The notes: generated by a model from the letters alone, not told the origin. A stretch of DNA of 37,403 bases from Candidatus Lambdaproteobacteria bacterium RIFOXYD2_FULL_50_16 (GCA_001783695.1 MFNE01000014.1:1-37403), one strand, 5' to 3'. Counted from the stretch's first letter, positions 18,828 through 28,401 are shown. Program-made: numbers and translations.

Positions 18828-20732
18828 CTAGCGAAGGGGTTCTTGGACTCTAAAGGGAGGCTGGGTGTTGCGCGGTAAAACCAAGCGGTCTCGGTAAAAA
18901 CCCAGAATTCCAAGGACCGCAAGGTTGATTGCGCCAATTAATACAAGGGCATTCACCAATAGGGACCAATCTGGTTCATACCAACCCTGAGCGCTTAAAA
19001 AAAAGACTCCCCCGCCCAATACCACCGAGCCCATCGCGACCAAACGCCCTAAAAGGAGACTGGCCGTTAATGGGAGCGCAGCAAAGCTTTTTAACGCCAA
19101 GCCCACCTGTTCCCTCAATAACCGACCACTAAACATAGAAAAGGCCGTATCTTTTGCTCCATACAACGTAGCGGGATCGTAAAAAAACGATCCCTGTACC
19201 AATCCCCCCCAGCGAACCAAGGGGCGCAATTGGGGCAATTGTTCATTTTGGTTTAGGATTTCTTGTACGGCGGACCGGGTCAGAAGCTTGAAATCACCCC
19301 GATCAAGCAGCATCTCGACTCCAGAGAGTTTACCGAGCAGTTCGCCCCCTAATCGGCCAGCAGTCTGCCTTAATTGATTCCCTTGTTCCGGGTAGAGACA
19401 ATAGGCGCTAAGCACTTCTAGTTCGGGCTGGCTACGCCATTTGGCCAAGAGGTGGGCAATGACTTCGGGCGAGGGTTCCAGATCGGCATCGGTATAAACC
19501 ACCAAATCACCTTTAGCTTGGGAAAACCCGGCAAGCAAACTTTCAGTTACCCCAACAAAATAGCCCATATCAATCAGCACCATGTCCTGATTAGCTTGTG
19601 CCTGACGGCGCAGGGCTAAAGCACTTTGATCTGAAGAGTGATCGTTTACAAAAACCAGTTCGTAACTAACCAAGTGCTGGGCTGCGATTTCCCGTTGCAG
19701 CACCGCACGGAGGGAATCAATCAGGGATCCCAACCTTTTTTCCCGGTTTCGCAAAGAAACGACTACCGAAAGGCTAGGTGGCGCGGCCCAGGTCTCATCT
19801 TGTTCGGGTAGGCCGGTTGGGCTTACGGGACCCATTGCTACATCAGGAAAAATCTTGGCCGCCGTCCAAACCAATAACCTTCCAGCATCACCATTATTGA
19901 TTAAATAGAGCGCCCCTCGAACGAAAAGACCTAGCGCCCCTAATCGAATCAACCAGAGATAAAACAGACCCAAACCTTCTTGGTGGACTTGATCGGTCAA
20001 GATTTCTTGAAAGGTTTGCTCCATTTCCGCTTGGGTCAAGACCCGTTCGTAGATTGCTACGTTACTGATAATACCTTCGAATTTGTTATAAGGTTCCGGG
20101 CTTTGCCCAAGGTAAAAATGATTCGAATTGGTCCCCGGCCCCGGCGCAAAACTGCGTTGATAGGCTCGTTTCCCGTTAACGTAAATTTCACTGACACCGG
20201 TATCATAGTTTACTGTGGCCGCCACATAATACCGGCCCCCCAGCGGCTGGACATCGGCCCTGTATTGCACGCGGTGGCTGGTCAGATGCACAATCTCTTG
20301 GGTGGCTGGGATCAACCATACCGCCTGGCGAGGGTCCCCTTCGAATTCGATATTCCCGTCCCAAGCCAAGGGCAATAGCAGCGAACTTGCATCGGGATTC
20401 GCCGAAAAAATCAAGGTTTGCTGGTTTTTGTGGTACGCTTGCGCAAACCAATTGGGGACCTCCAAATAGTTTTTACGACTCCCATTTAAACGTAAACCCA
20501 GGGACTCGTAATTTTGTTTTTGATGATAGATCAACCCTAAAGGTGCCGAGCCCTGGGTGGCCTTAACCTGATTTAACAGGGGATAATAGGCCACCAAATC
20601 CTGCGTGACGGAAAGCAAACCAGGGGCAAGCAATCTAGGCACCACCTGTTTAGCTGTAAACCAGAGCAATCCGGCGGCAAGGAAAACCAATAGGGCCCAT
20701 AGTCTGGAGCGCCTGGACTTGGTAAGACTCAT
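18828..20732 (-). CDS. LamG-GT2 fusion: lectin-tethered GtrB-like polyprenyl-phosphate glycosyltransferase
   Basis: A 634-residue protein. Signal anchor at about 12-30; LamG domain at about 45-245 (DLVAYYPLLNQV, PLAWDGN, SEIYVNGKRAYQ, FYLGQ, NVAIYERVLTQAEM); membrane segment at about 260-285. A family 2 glycosyltransferase domain starts near 322 (LSVVVSLRNRE) with VNDHSSDQS (about 361) and YTDADLEPSPE (DAD at about 413). The C-terminus has FSMFSGRLLRE followed by two hydrophobic hairpins (about 545-615), the layout of GtrB/DPM1-type enzymes that load a sugar on polyprenyl phosphate at the cytoplasmic face. Fusion to an N-terminal LamG, which must be on the opposite membrane face, is unusual and is the same arm seen on the D, E and C proteins. 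It converges on the D gene, 41 bp apart. Confidence 0.85.
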   Translation of the reverse strand: MSLTKSRRSRLWALLVFLAAGLLWFTAKQVVPRLLAPGLLSVTQDLVAYYPLLNQVKATQGSAPLGLIYHQKQNYESLGLRLNGSRKNYLEVPNWFAQAYHKNQQTLIFSANPDASSLLLPLAWDGNIEFEGDPRQAVWLIPATQEIVHLTSHRVQYRADVQPLGGRYYVAATVNYDTGVSEIYVNGKRAYQRSFAPGPGTNSNHFYLGQSPEPYNKFEGIISNVAIYERVLTQAEMEQTFQEILTDQVHQEGLGLFYLWLIRLGALGLFVRGALYLINNGDAGRLLVWTAAKIFPDVAMGPVSPTGLPEQDETWAAPPSLSVVVSLRNREKRLGSLIDSLRAVLQREIAAQHLVSYELVFVNDHSSDQSALALRRQAQANQDMVLIDMGYFVGVTESLLAGFSQAKGDLVVYTDADLEPSPEVIAHLLAKWRSQPELEVLSAYCLYPEQGNQLRQTAGRLGGELLGKLSGVEMLLDRGDFKLLTRSAVQEILNQNEQLPQLRPLVRWGGLVQGSFFYDPATLYGAKDTAFSMFSGRLLREQVGLALKSFAALPLTASLLLGRLVAMGSVVLGGGVFFLSAQGWYEPDWSLLVNALVLIGAINLAVLGILGFYRDRLVLPRNTQPPFRVQEPLR

Positions 20733-20864
20733 GTTTTTTAAATAGGATAAAGGTTACTCAAGGCAACAACCCCGAAGGAACAAATTCGCAGCAGATTCGC
20801 CGCATAATTTCGCGTTTAGGGCCCCCCATAGGGGACCATGAAATCCAGGTGACGGGCCAACGGC

Positions 20865-21387
20865 TTAGCATAACCCTTTTGATTTTGCTTGGAAATAGGC
20901 CGCAATGCCTACCGCTTCGTCGAACCGATTATCGATTATCTGCGCTTCGAACTCCTCGGCGCTCCATACCTCCAGTTCGATGCCCGATTCGGGTTCCGCC
21001 ACGGGTACCGCTTGGTCGCAAAAAAAAAGGGTCACCTTTTTAGAGAGCTGACTAGAATAAAAAAAGCCGACCCAAAAAAACCGCTTCGTTGGCGCGGTAG
21101 CCGGTTTCTTCTTCTAATTCACGGAGTACCGCAACTTCAGGGATCTCCCCTGGGTCCACCCCTCCGGCTGGCATTTCCAGGGTGTAACTGCCCATGGCGG
21201 GGCGAAACTGTCGAACCAATAAAAAGCGTCCCTCCCGGTCGCGAGTCAAGGCGGCAACAGTGTCTTCACCGTCTATGGCGTAAAAATCCCGACCATCTTT
21301 ATAGGGGATTTTCTTTAAAGAAAACCGTGGAGTTGAAAATACCGCTTCTTTTTGGTCATATAAAAAACCACCGTCCCTAGATTGCAT
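20865..21387 (-). pseudogene. Frameshifted Nudix hydrolase
   Basis: It starts at the ATG at 21387 ([17 protein letters not shown]) and carries a full Nudix box (GGVDPGE then RELEEETGY), plus RQFRPAMG and LEMPAGG as in the intact copy at 53-598. The frame breaks at an A7 run (21059-21065, minus strand T7). Removing one base restores [20 protein letters not shown] and continues to GIAAYFQAKSKGLC with a TAA at 20865, for about 173 residues in total, which matches the intact paralogue. A homopolymer +1 change is either a real mutation or a sequencing error. The ATG lies two bases after the TAG of the transketolase remnant, which suggests former co-transcription. Confidence 0.82.
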
Positions 21388-21389
21388 TA

Positions 21390-21950
21390 CTATCCTCTGG
21401 CGGCTGCTAAGATTTGGGAAAGCCCCCAAGCCGCGTTGTTCGTGGAGTTCATCTCTTCGAGCGATTTCAAATTTATAGTTCTCCGCCAATCCCAAGGGTT
21501 TGATCCGCACCGAAAGCCCCCGTTGGTTGGCAAAGTACAAAAGCAACCAATCGAGCCCACCCTTGCCAACAAAGGCCTCTTCAATGGACACTACCCGATG
21601 GTACTGGGTCAACAGTTCGACCAACGCTTCGGGGGCAAAGGTTTTCAGTCCAAAAAAGTCCACCACACCCACCGATTGTCCTTCGCTCGCGAGTTGTTCA
21701 GCCGCTCGCAACGCCACCTGCACGGGGTACTCGATTCCAATCAAACAGCAGGCCGAACCCATTTTTTAGTTCCGCAAAACCTTGATTTAAAGGCACCTGA
21801 TCCTCATAAAGCCCCGGTTGAGGCTTGGAATCGAAGCGGAAATTTTTTTTAACGGTCCGCGCGTGGTCTAACAGGGCGCCTGCGGTGTTCCAATCGGCAG
21901 GACAAAAGACCGCTACGTTAGGGAGAGGCTTTCGGTCATGCTTAATCTTA
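21390..21950 (-). pseudogene. Decayed transketolase, C-terminal part
   Basis: The recognisable transketolase C-terminal domain reads [48 protein letters not shown] and [21 protein letters not shown], and in the repaired frame ends [11 protein letters not shown] with TAG at 21390. Upstream, in another frame, LPNVAVFCPADWNTAGALL is the end of the pyrimidine-binding domain. Two homopolymer shifts separate the pieces (T6 at 21762-21767 and C5 at 21423-21427 on the + strand), and the N-terminal two thirds are missing. Weak remnants may extend to about 22050. Transketolase-like enzymes in glycan clusters act in sugar precursor synthesis; here the gene is dead or badly sequenced. Reading straight through the C5 run fuses it artificially to the Nudix gene. 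Confidence 0.8.
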
Positions 21951-22218
21951 AGGGTAGGGGTGCTAAGATGCTGCCAGAAAACGCGCCAAAGCCCGCAAAT
22001 CGTATAGGAGAATAGACTTTTCTACCGGTTGCGTAAAGGGAAATGACCACCCTTAGCCTTAGAACCAGAAAATTAAACCCTGATTTTTCAGAACTCCGAA
22101 GAACCCTTGGCGACCACTTGGGGTTTTCCACCAACTAGAGAATGGCCTATGTCGGTTGACGGAGTCAGCGGGTTACGGCTCTACTTGGTGTATTGTTTAT
22201 TCAACCAACGGTGCATTG

Positions 22219-23202
22219 ATGCTGCTACGTTTACGAAAGGCCACTCCTTATGGGTTGAAGCTGATAATCATTGGCACCATTTTGTATTTTTTATACCAAA
22301 AAGATGTTCTTAACCTTTCTTCACTTTCGGTCTTTGTCGAACATCCGGTCGTTGGAATCGCCGCCGTGTTATTGGTGATCGTGATCAGCAACAGCATGAT
22401 GGCGCTGCGCTTAAAGATCTTATTGGTCGCGCACCAAATAGGTATTCCCTTATTAAAACTGACCAACATTCATTGGATCGGCCTATTTTTTTCTACCGTC
22501 TTGCCCGGCTCGGTTACGGGCGAAAGTGTAAAAGCGATTTATTTGATCCGTTCCGACAAAACCTACTCCAAAGCCACCATTTTAACGGTCATCATGGTTG
22601 ATAAAATAATGGCTTTGGTGGCATTGGTGCTGCTCGCCTTCGCGGGTATTCTGACCAAATGGGACCAGGTGGGGCAGTCTGCGAGCCTCCGGTATGTAAG
22701 CATCGTGGTCATAGGCACCGTGATTTTTATGATCCTGGGTGCCTTGGCTTGGGCCTTGCCCCTTTCTTCGACTAAACAAACGTTGCGCGACAAAACGGAA
22801 CCGCTAAAGCTTTTTGTGTTAGCTTGGCGCGTCTTTGATGCTCTTTCGACCTATAAAAAAAGGCCCGGCAGACTTGCGCTGGCGGTAGGTATTTCATTAT
22901 TTAATCAGTTGATCTTTATTGCCCTGATTATAATGTTTTCCTTTTATTTAACCGGCGAAAGTGGCGCTTGGAGCCATTTTTTGTTTGCCGTACCTTTAGG
23001 AGAGATTTCGACCGTAATCCCCTTTGCCCCAGCCGGAATCGGGGTCGGGCATGCGGCATACGAGTTTTTGTTTTCCATCAGCGGCCTTTCGAGCGGCGCC
23101 AACGTTTTCACGGCGATAACGGTTGTGCGCTTGACCGTGGGCATTTTAGGCGGCATCCCGTACCTTTTATACCGAAGCCAACAACCTGCGCCTACCGTTT
23201 AA
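22219..23202 (+). CDS. UPF0104 / LPG-synthase-TM flippase-like membrane protein (copy 1)
   Basis: A 327-residue polytopic protein. I chose the ATG at 22219 because the segment from KATPYGLKLIIIG aligns with the start of the paralogue at 29981-30982; an in-frame ATG at 22156 adds 21 residues with no counterpart. Typical features are GLFFSTVLPGSVTGESVKAIY, MVDKIMALVALV and, near the C-terminus, PLGEISTVIPFAPAGIGVGHA, the conserved P-x-G-I-G signature of the lysylphosphatidylglycerol synthetase TM (MprF flippase-like) superfamily. Members move lipids or lipid-linked compounds. In this cluster a polyprenyl-phosphate sugar is a reasonable cargo, but that is inference. No Shine-Dalgarno is visible. 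It is divergent from the decayed transketolase genes. Confidence 0.85.
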   Translation: MLLRLRKATPYGLKLIIIGTILYFLYQKDVLNLSSLSVFVEHPVVGIAAVLLVIVISNSMMALRLKILLVAHQIGIPLLKLTNIHWIGLFFSTVLPGSVTGESVKAIYLIRSDKTYSKATILTVIMVDKIMALVALVLLAFAGILTKWDQVGQSASLRYVSIVVIGTVIFMILGALAWALPLSSTKQTLRDKTEPLKLFVLAWRVFDALSTYKKRPGRLALAVGISLFNQLIFIALIIMFSFYLTGESGAWSHFLFAVPLGEISTVIPFAPAGIGVGHAAYEFLFSISGLSSGANVFTAITVVRLTVGILGGIPYLLYRSQQPAPTV

Positions 23203-23374
23203 GGATAACCTGACTCGCCAACCGGTAGGTTTACCTTGTCAATCCCGCCTACGCTGCGTAGAATCGGGGATAACCAATACTAGGCGTGTCGCGGTTACCT
23301 TGCGCTTTGCTGGCCTCCTGGCGCCCGGAAAAATTGCCCCTTGAGCCCGCTTGATAACTAACCAAAAAATTTCG

Positions 23375-25564
23375 ATGTCCCATCCCAACACCAAACTTTT
23401 TGTCCTGGTGAGCATATCTCTGGGCGCGCTGATTGGTTTGTTTGGATATCCAGGATGGGAGCAAACCATTGAGACGGCTCAAGCGCAAACCGGTTTGGTT
23501 CCGTATCCCATAGACAACCCATTTTACCAGTATCATATCCGTGTGTTCAGTCTGCCCATCCTATTGGCCGATTTTTTGGTGGGTTCCTTGGAGGAAGTAA
23601 CGGCGGGCTTGGTAATGAGCGCCTTTGGGGGCATTTTGGCTTTTTTAGCGCTTAGCTTGTTTTCGTATTCCTTCCATAAAAACGCTTTTTTTGCGTGGAT
23701 TGTAACGGGCAGCGTCCATTTGTTCGGCGCTTTTGAAGCGCGAGTACCCTACCATATTACCCTAATGGGAAGTATGGACTGCCATGGTCGAACGGGCTTG
23801 TTGTTTGCTTTGCTAGTAGTGGCTTGTTTGCTGCTAAAAAAAAATCGGCTCGGCGGCTTTTTATTGGGATTGGCGCCAGCGATGCACCTCAGTTTGGGGT
23901 TATTTTTAATCGGCGCAATTGCTGGCCCTGTTGTCTTGGCTGCAACCTGGAGCAAATTAAAACACCAGCCCCTACCAGAGCCATTACAGGGGATATGGGC
24001 AGTCCGCTTTTGGGTGGTCGGGGGGTTTGCGGTTTTTTTGACCATCTGGGGCAGTTTTACGGCCTATTTTTTCAGCCAATATGCCCCCACCAGTGCAGAA
24101 GATATAACCTTGGTACGCGCTTTTTTGGAAAAACTTTCTTCCCACCATGTGCAGTTTGTTTTTAGCCAAGATAATCTGCTGCCCCTGGTGGCGCTGTTCG
24201 CGGTGCTAGGGGCTCGTTTTTTTACCCGCCGATACCAACCCTGGCCTTCCCCGTTTGACTACCTCTTTGCCAGTCTTTTGCTCTTTGGCTTCCTCTTTGT
24301 GCTGGGCTCCCACTTGCCCGTAAACAAGATGCCCTTGGCGTTTTGGCAATTGATTCCTCCGCGGTTACTTAATCTCTGTTATTTAGCCGTACCCCTGGTG
24401 GTGATGTCCGCCGCACCTTTGTTGGGCCGCTTCGGTTGGGCCAGCGTGCTGTTGGTGCAAGGGGGTATGTTAGGTTGGCTGGGCGCGCAGTTGACAGGGA
24501 AAATCGCGTTAGAAAGTTTTCGGTTCCAGGCCACTATCTACGCCCTGTTGTTTCTCTCCTTGTTACACCTGCTACCGGGGCTACGCCGCTTTACCAAGCG
24601 TCAAGACCTATCGACTAGGGTTTCCTCTCCCCAAGGAATTTTGGTTTTTTTATTGATTGGGATCCTTTTCCTTTATGCCGCTGGAATCAAAGAAAATTGG
24701 GAAATAGCTTGCGCTGGACCCAATCAAAGCCCTGACTGCTGGACGGAACATTTTTATCCAAACTACCAAAATAACGAGTTTTTTAGGGCCATTCACCAAG
24801 AAGAAGGTGTTTTATTGGCTGGAGGGGTGCGAGGCATACAGCTCAATACTGGAAAACCGGTTTGGCTGCCCAACGGTATTAATCAAGGTATCTATATTCC
24901 GGCCACCATGGGCAGCATTGATCATCGGCTCAAGGTCGCCTATGGGATTGATATGGCGAAATACCAAGGACCTCGTCAAGGTGGGATACCTCAGGACGTA
25001 TTCCGACCAGTATGGGAGGCCCGGTCTAGGGACCAATGGCTTGCGATGGGCCAAGAGGAAGGGTTTTCTATGGTTTATATCTGGACCGGTTGGTACCTGG
25101 ATTTGCCCTTGACGGCTACCAATGGCGAGTTCGCGCTTTACTCGGTAAAAGCAGACCCAAAGGCGTTTAGCCTGATCCGTCCTCAGGTGACCGGACCCTA
25201 CGGTATCGAACGGGGCTTCGATCATTCAACGGCCAACAACAGCTTCTGGGAGGCGGCCAACTATCCCCAGGAAGCGAGCATTAAGTTTGAAGCACCCCAA
25301 CGATTGGCCAGTTTTACCTTAAGCGCTGGCGAGGAAGCGAGCCGAATGCCCACCCAATTCGAACTCCTAGGTTCGCCAGACGGGACTAACTGGACCCAGC
25401 TACAAAGTTGGAAAACCGAAGCCTTTAAACCCAACGAGACCCGTCAGTTCTTGGTGAATAGCCACCCATCCTTTGGTTACTTCCGATTCCGGTTTTTGGG
25501 CGGCGAACAATCAATTTTCCGGCTTTATGATTTGACGCCAACGATCGGGGAACCCACTACCTAG
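23375..25564 (+). CDS. Family A polytopic membrane protein with discoidin-like C-terminus (copy 2)
   Basis: A 729-residue protein from the ATG at 23375; an in-frame TTG at 23351 would add eight residues. Signatures shared with the copies at 4141 and 13372: ETAQAQTGLVPYPIDNPFYQ, YHIRVFSLPI, DCHGRTGLL (Ser to Cys change in the HGR motif), SHHVQFVFS, PLAFWQLIPPRLLN, and the tail FWEAANYPQEASIKF with MPTQFELLGSPDGTNW and YFRFRFLGG. The tail resembles discoidin/F5/8 type C domains. The stop overlaps that of the convergent family B gene by four bases, exactly as in the first cassette, with TAGCGATAAGT conserved at the junction. Confidence 0.75.
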   Translation: MSHPNTKLFVLVSISLGALIGLFGYPGWEQTIETAQAQTGLVPYPIDNPFYQYHIRVFSLPILLADFLVGSLEEVTAGLVMSAFGGILAFLALSLFSYSFHKNAFFAWIVTGSVHLFGAFEARVPYHITLMGSMDCHGRTGLLFALLVVACLLLKKNRLGGFLLGLAPAMHLSLGLFLIGAIAGPVVLAATWSKLKHQPLPEPLQGIWAVRFWVVGGFAVFLTIWGSFTAYFFSQYAPTSAEDITLVRAFLEKLSSHHVQFVFSQDNLLPLVALFAVLGARFFTRRYQPWPSPFDYLFASLLLFGFLFVLGSHLPVNKMPLAFWQLIPPRLLNLCYLAVPLVVMSAAPLLGRFGWASVLLVQGGMLGWLGAQLTGKIALESFRFQATIYALLFLSLLHLLPGLRRFTKRQDLSTRVSSPQGILVFLLIGILFLYAAGIKENWEIACAGPNQSPDCWTEHFYPNYQNNEFFRAIHQEEGVLLAGGVRGIQLNTGKPVWLPNGINQGIYIPATMGSIDHRLKVAYGIDMAKYQGPRQGGIPQDVFRPVWEARSRDQWLAMGQEEGFSMVYIWTGWYLDLPLTATNGEFALYSVKADPKAFSLIRPQVTGPYGIERGFDHSTANNSFWEAANYPQEASIKFEAPQRLASFTLSAGEEASRMPTQFELLGSPDGTNWTQLQSWKTEAFKPNETRQFLVNSHPSFGYFRFRFLGGEQSIFRLYDLTPTIGEPTT

Positions 25565-28401
25565 CGATAAGTGTCATAGTTATACTTAATATATTTCAGG
25601 TTAGTGTACATCTGCCCAATCCGTTCATTGGCCAAAAAGGGCAAGATCGAAAACACCAGCATATACACTAAAAAAAAGCGTTTAATCCATCGGGGACATT
25701 GGCGCAGGGTGTAAATCCCAAGGAATATAATCATATAGATCGGGACCTCCAGCAACCTGGTTTTTGGCCAAGAGGAGTTGCCAAAAATCACGTTGTTCGA
25801 AAAGAAATACAGCAGGGGCAACGAAGCCAAGCAAAGCAAAAAATAATACCGCGCCACCGTATCTCGGCGGCTGCGAAAAAATAAAAAAAGCACTACAAAA
25901 ACCAGCAGTGCGCCGGAGGTGCCCAGGTAAACAGGCAAACTTTCGTGATAAACGGTCCAACCTCCTCGATCTCGGACATCCCAAATGATCTTCTGCCGCT
26001 TTCCCCCGTTTTCGGCAAAGGCTCCCGTAAAAACAGGGTTAAACGTGATGGGTTGGTATGCGGCTTCGGGCGAATTTGGGCCAGCGATAACCCGGTTTAG
26101 AGAATCCAAAAAAAAGACGGATGGTAAATTGCCCAGCGTTACTAGCCCAAAAAGCAGCACTGCCGATCCAATAAAAAAATTGGGCCCCTGTCGCACGTAT
26201 ATCCGGCTCACACCAAAGCCCCGCAATAGACCCAATAAAACCAACAAAACCATAGCCGCTCGTCCAATTATATAGGCTTTAGTCCAAGGCAAGCCGAAGG
26301 AAAGGAGGATCATCGCTCCCAAAATCCCTAACCACAGCCGATCTTTGGGCATCGGCAGGATCAGCGGCACCATCAGCACTACCAGCCAAAGTCCCACCGA
26401 AATCGACAAGGCCGCAGCACCCAACAACAAAAGGCCCCAGGCGTAGGGGTTGACCTTGAGCTTGGCAATCTTCAACGTGATCAAGACGGCAGCCAGCACC
26501 ACCCCTTGTGCCCTACCAGAATAGGCTATGTAAAACAGTGGATTAGAGGAGTCGTACTGCAAATAATAGTTGGCCGGATACAAAGCGGAAGTTCCAAAAA
26601 AAAGAAAAAAGGTCCCTACCCAAGCTAGTCTGGTTGGCACCTTTAGATGCTCAAACAACACCAGAAACAACCAAAAAACCGAAAGCTTCATTAAGCCCAA
26701 CGTAAACCAATGGGAAACTAGCGCGGTATATTCGCCCGTAAACGGTTTAGTCGCAAAACTGTTGTACAAGATGTGGTCATAATGTTGGCCAAATATAGGT
26801 AAGGCACTGTCGGCGTACTGATCCACAAAATTGGAGTATTGGTTACCATGGCCGGCGTAAAAAAAATCGCCTTGGAAAAGCTGCAACGAAAGCGCCCCTG
26901 CCACAAAGACCAAGCTAAAGGCCTGCTCTCGTAAATTGGTCGGGGCCGAATGGATCAACACCCGTTTAAGCTCGTTACGGCGGAAATAGGCAAGGGTCCC
27001 CAAACTGGCCAGAACCAGGACATAAAGCCCCATTCCAGAAAAAACCAACGCCCAAAGCCGAGTAATTGCCACCACAGCGATATACCCAATGGCGAAGCCA
27101 GCCATCAACTTTAGCGGAATCGACCAATGGGCTCGATCGAAGAGGCGAGGCAACAAAATCAGCCCGGTAAAAGCCGTGATAAGGCCATTGCCCAACATAC
27201 TTAAAAAATAGATTGGTTTAATGTAGTACCAATGAATCTGAGCCATGTTGGCTAGAGCCGAGGTTGGATAAAGCGGATCGTTTGGCATAAAAACATTGTA
27301 CATTGGAGCCGCCGGTTGGCTCCAAGCTAGGCAAAAAATCCCCCCTAAAACCAGGGCAAACAAGGGATAACGGTACCGTTGAAAACCGCTCTCTAAGGCC
27401 CTACCTAGGGCCATTGGCGAGGCAAAAACGCGGGTTAAAAACAAGAGGCTCACCAAGCCTAACAGAGCGAAAAATTGCTGGAACGGCCATAATAGTTCGG
27501 GATATTCCAAAATACCCATCGGGTACTGCCCAAAAAGTGCAAGCAGTGGTTTGGGGAAAAGGATCATTAGAAAAAAAAACAAGCTCCCCAAACTTAAAAC
27601 CAATGCCAACCTTGCCCGTTGCAGGCGCGCTCGCTGGTGGAGCAAGGTTTTTTTTCCTAACCGATAGCCGAGCTGAATAACCGGAATGGCCCCAAAGGTG
27701 ATCAATAAAAAGCTAACTAATCGAAAAAATAACAGAATACGAACCCGAAGCTCACCCGGTTGCTTTTGCTGGGTCGCGGCCTGATTGACGTCCCAGATGG
27801 ACACCTCGGAAAACGCCATTTTTCCTTGGCGGTAGATGTGCAAGCTAGCAGGCACCTCGGAGCCTTCCAAACCTAAATCGGCGGTGAGGTAAGGAGTGCC
27901 CTCGGCCACCGTCGATAGGATCCCGGCTCCAGGCTCTTGAGTCAAACTAACATTTATCCATTTGGATCGCGGAAGGGGAATTCCAATAAAAAGCTGGTTT
28001 GCCCCCCAAATCATTAATCTTCCCTCTACAGGGTCGGCCCACACCTGATAGAGGATCTCGCCTTGAGGGTCGCGAAGTTCGAACAGTTGGACCAGATTGG
28101 CTATCCCTTCGGGCCCAAGCTCTAAAGGTAAATTAGCGAATTTTAGACAAAAGCTGGTCCCCACGGTTGAACCCGACGAAAGCGCTACCGCTTCAAAAAC
28201 GTTGGGATTTTCCTGGTCTGAGTGGTTGGAGTTAGTCGCAGTTTCCGTGAAGGGGAAATAGGCTTTTAGGTGAGTGGAGCTGAACCATCCCCCTGGATTC
28301 GACCAGAGACTCGCTAGGCTCCCACCGGCGACCCACAAAAAAACGCCAAAAATCGCACAAAGCAATTGCTTAAAGGGCAGCAACGTTAAGGGTCTTGGCA
28401 T
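25561..28401 (-). CDS. Family B polytopic membrane protein with degenerate lectin domain (copy 2)
   Basis: A 946-residue paralogue of 6357-9158. Anchor at about 15-35; lectin-like region at about 45-220 with LKAYFPFTET and FSEVSIWDV, more degenerate than in families C-F; then a long polytopic core. Conserved block: YYAGHGNQYSNFVDQYADSA, PIFGQHYDHILYNSFATKPF and GRAQGVVLAAVLI; C-terminal end NLKYIKYNYDTYR. Compared with copy 1 the GHG-D/N-QYS site has Asn for Asp. It is downstream of the family C gene with a 94-bp gap, whereas in the first cassette the gap is one base, and it is convergent with family A. The catalytic family is not recognised; its constant association with A and C suggests one complex. 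Confidence 0.75.
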   Translation of the reverse strand: MPRPLTLLPFKQLLCAIFGVFLWVAGGSLASLWSNPGGWFSSTHLKAYFPFTETATNSNHSDQENPNVFEAVALSSGSTVGTSFCLKFANLPLELGPEGIANLVQLFELRDPQGEILYQVWADPVEGRLMIWGANQLFIGIPLPRSKWINVSLTQEPGAGILSTVAEGTPYLTADLGLEGSEVPASLHIYRQGKMAFSEVSIWDVNQAATQQKQPGELRVRILLFFRLVSFLLITFGAIPVIQLGYRLGKKTLLHQRARLQRARLALVLSLGSLFFFLMILFPKPLLALFGQYPMGILEYPELLWPFQQFFALLGLVSLLFLTRVFASPMALGRALESGFQRYRYPLFALVLGGIFCLAWSQPAAPMYNVFMPNDPLYPTSALANMAQIHWYYIKPIYFLSMLGNGLITAFTGLILLPRLFDRAHWSIPLKLMAGFAIGYIAVVAITRLWALVFSGMGLYVLVLASLGTLAYFRRNELKRVLIHSAPTNLREQAFSLVFVAGALSLQLFQGDFFYAGHGNQYSNFVDQYADSALPIFGQHYDHILYNSFATKPFTGEYTALVSHWFTLGLMKLSVFWLFLVLFEHLKVPTRLAWVGTFFLFFGTSALYPANYYLQYDSSNPLFYIAYSGRAQGVVLAAVLITLKIAKLKVNPYAWGLLLLGAAALSISVGLWLVVLMVPLILPMPKDRLWLGILGAMILLSFGLPWTKAYIIGRAAMVLLVLLGLLRGFGVSRIYVRQGPNFFIGSAVLLFGLVTLGNLPSVFFLDSLNRVIAGPNSPEAAYQPITFNPVFTGAFAENGGKRQKIIWDVRDRGGWTVYHESLPVYLGTSGALLVFVVLFLFFRSRRDTVARYYFLLCLASLPLLYFFSNNVIFGNSSWPKTRLLEVPIYMIIFLGIYTLRQCPRWIKRFFLVYMLVFSILPFLANERIGQMYTNLKYIKYNYDTYR

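Noticed and set aside
20819-20838. CCCC-ATA-GGGG hairpin downstream of the Nudix remnant as a terminator
   Set aside because: The stem is short and no T tract follows on either strand.
21052-21762. A single transketolase-Nudix fusion protein
   Set aside because: The continuous frame exists only because of an extra base in a C5 run. The repaired transketolase frame ends in TAG, with the Nudix ATG two bases later, and the Nudix end is itself frameshifted.
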